Positions 5,953-6,707 of a stretch of DNA of 6,707 nt are shown here, piece after piece. The notes under the pieces were generated by a model. It was given only the letters and a program-made list of their open reading frames with translations, made no database searches and had not been told where the DNA came from. Position 1 is the first letter of the stretch; each line of letters begins with the position of its first letter. The translations under genes and the position numbers were made by a program. The stretch comes from Pseudomonadota bacterium (GTDB taxonomy: Bacteria; Desulfobacterota; Syntrophia; Syntrophales; JADFWA01), in NCBI GenBank assembly GCA_030612385.1, contig JAUWNZ010000073.1, positions 1-6,707 on the forward strand, in the 5' to 3' direction.

Positions 5953-5984
5953 AAAAAAACACCCCGCCGCGCTTCGGCAGGGTG
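5953..5984 (-). terminator. Intrinsic (rho-independent) terminator, minus strand, in the leader of the SLOG-like gene
   Basis: On the minus strand CACCCTGCCG (5984-5975) pairs with CGGCGGGGTG (5969-5960) around the 5-base loop AAGCG, followed at once by seven T (5959-5953). All ten positions pair on this strand, with one G-U wobble; on the plus strand that position would be a C-A mismatch and there is no T run, so the structure is built for minus-strand RNA. It ends 42 bp before the ATG of the SLOG-like gene, so it either closes an upstream transcript or acts as an attenuator. Confidence 0.8.
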
Positions 5985-6048
5985 AGTAGAACCTCGAAAA
6001 GTGTGATAAGCGCTTTGGTAGAGAAGTGGCACTGTCTCAACAGACCCA

Positions 6049-6317
6049 TTGGCAGGGTTTATCCAGAGCGAATGAGAGACGCCTTCTTTCTTGAGATAGC
6101 AACCATTTGATGGGATATATTTCTTCTTTTAGCTACAAGGTTAGTAGCATCCCGTCTATTTCGCCCCGATTTTTTCATGCCGGTTAAAGCTATGTCGAAG
6201 ATATTCAAAGCCAAATTCCGCCGGCCGGTTGCTTCAATGCCAAAAGCAAGCAGTTTCAGGACAATTTCAATGGTGGAAAAGGCACCTGTTTTATCAAAGA
6301 ACGATAAACCCTGCCAA
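6049..6317. mobile_element. MITE-like segment bounded by 15-bp perfect inverted repeats
   Basis: TTGGCAGGGTTTATC at 6049-6063 is the exact reverse complement of 6303-6317, giving a 269-bp segment with terminal-like inverted repeats. Further inward the arms keep looser similarity (GCCTTCTTTC against GCCTTTTCC at nearly the same distance from the ends). No clear target-site duplication is seen. The size and structure fit a miniature transposable element or an IS remnant. It could instead be a large stem-loop structure or two copies of a short motif; a third partial copy, GGCAGGGT, lies at 5976-5983 in the terminator. Confidence 0.4.
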
Positions 6318-6473
6318 AATTTACAACTCCAAAACCTCTTTCCCTTCCACTTCAACCAATCATCACCCTATATAATAAGATCTGGCTTACTTGAACACTC
6401 AATAAATGAAGTTCGACATCCACGGATAAACACAAGAAAATAAAGGGGCACCCATTCCTCCAAAAGAATACTT

Positions 6474-6540
6474 TCACGTAAGGGCGCAAAGTCGCCAAGG
6501 TTTTTTTGTTGTTCTTTGCGTGCTTTGCGCCTTTGCGTGA
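6474..6540. repeat. CGCAAAG-type inverted repeat downstream of rtcB
   Basis: The 18-base arms TCACGTAAGGGCGCAAAG (6474-6491) and CTTTGCGCCTTTGCGTGA (6523-6540) are reverse complements except for two positions, and both differences would still pair as G-U in plus-strand RNA. The unit GCAAAG recurs, and the loop contains a run of seven T (6501-6507). This is a dispersed intergenic repeat type I recognise from anaerobic bacterial genomes. It begins 13 bp past the rtcB stop and may shape the 3' end of that mRNA. Confidence 0.75.
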
Positions 6541-6553
6541 GAATTTTTGGGAA

Positions 6554-6707
6554 TTACCCCTTGATGCATCCAACCGCTCTTAACCTCGCCACCTTGCTGG
6601 AAAGGCCGGACTGATGAACGACATCGATCACATCATCTATATTTTTATAGGCTTCGGGTATTTCTTCACGCAGGGTGCCCCTTCCGGAAGCAATAACGAT
6701 AATACCT
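6554..6707 (-). CDS. rtcB: RtcB RNA-splicing ligase, C-terminal 50 residues, 5' end outside window
   Basis: The minus-strand frame is open from the right window edge to TAA at 6556-6554 and encodes 50 complete residues. The segment REEIPEAYKNIDDVIDVVHQ followed by SGLSSKVARLRAVGCIKG is the conserved RtcB C-terminus (EEAPxAYKDVDxVVEVVHxAGxxxKVARLxPxGVxKG). RtcB joins RNA ends with 2',3'-cyclic phosphate or 3'-phosphate to 5'-hydroxyl ends, using GTP and manganese through a guanylylated histidine that lies upstream of the visible part. The penultimate Lys corresponds to a lysine near the guanine in the Pyrococcus enzyme (K480). The family usually has VxPLGVVKG at the end; here it reads RAVGCIKG, a minor variation. 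Its role in this organism (RNA repair or tRNA processing) cannot be told without its neighbours. Confidence 0.9.
   Translation of the reverse strand, partial: GIIVIASGRGTLREEIPEAYKNIDDVIDVVHQSGLSSKVARLRAVGCIKG

Larger units (their letters stand above)
5985..6553. other. Region without a confident gene between the SLOG-like gene and rtcB
   Basis: About 570 bp. A minus-strand frame at 6355-6059 (98 codons, possible TTG start) and overlapping plus-strand frames are open but match no family I recognise, and none has a good ribosome-binding site. The minus-strand frame spans the MITE-like segment at 6049-6317, so it may be part of an element. The sequence CCACGGATAAACACAAGA near 6419-6436 resembles a short dispersed repeat common in related genomes. 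The CGCAAAG hairpin is listed separately. Confidence 0.5.

Noticed and set aside
4778..6041. Two similar 18-base sequences (AAGCGGCACTGTCCAAAC at 4778 and AAGTGGCACTGTCTCAAC at 6024) that might border an inserted segment holding the SLOG-like gene
   Set aside because: Only 15 of 18 bases agree, a level that can arise by chance in a comparison of this size, and no integrase or target duplication is present.
6352..6573. Minus-strand frame of 73 codons overlapping the end of rtcB
   Set aside because: It overlaps the rtcB tail in another frame and mostly translates the CGCAAAG repeat.

Overview
The window looks like a chromosomal segment from an anaerobic, fatty-acid- or amino-acid-degrading bacterium. 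My best guess is Desulfobacterota (a former deltaproteobacterium). This is inferred from gene content: a leucine/isovalerate-type acyl-CoA module and a CoA-transferase fused to a GNAT domain. The intergenic repeats (GAGTTTCGGGTTTCG-type, CATTCTGAGCGATAGCGAAG-type, CGCAAAG-type) also resemble ones I associate with that group. No rRNA, tRNA or CRISPR array was found, so the taxonomy is not proven.

Positions 1-2683, plus strand: three genes in a row that match the last three steps of leucine/isovalerate catabolism. They are the C-terminal part of a biotin-dependent acyl-CoA carboxylase carboxyltransferase (methylcrotonyl-CoA carboxylase beta type), an enoyl-CoA hydratase of the methylglutaconyl-CoA hydratase (AUH/LiuC) type, and an HMG-CoA-lyase-like TIM-barrel protein. 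The lyase lacks the classical catalytic cysteine and carries Glu where HMG-CoA lyase has its Asp metal ligand, so its reaction may differ from textbook HMG-CoA cleavage. A long inverted repeat sits between the hydratase and the lyase genes.

Positions 2760-4628, minus strand: a convergent gene for a 622-aa protein, made of an acetyl-CoA hydrolase/4-hydroxybutyrate-type CoA-transferase followed by a GNAT acetyltransferase domain. It could move CoA between acetate or other short acids and the acyl-CoAs made by the neighbouring module.

Positions 4629-5346: about 700 bp without a recognisable gene. It holds a good sigma70-like plus-strand promoter with no gene behind it and several dispersed palindromic repeats.

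Positions 5347-5910, minus strand: a small Rossmann-fold protein resembling the SLOG superfamily, with a strong ribosome-binding site. A well-formed minus-strand intrinsic terminator lies only 42 bp upstream of its start codon.

Positions 5985-6553: no confident gene. The region holds a 269-bp segment bounded by 15-bp perfect inverted repeats (MITE-like) and a CGCAAAG-type hairpin repeat.

Positions 6554-6707, minus strand: the last 50 codons of rtcB (RNA-splicing ligase), cut by the window edge.
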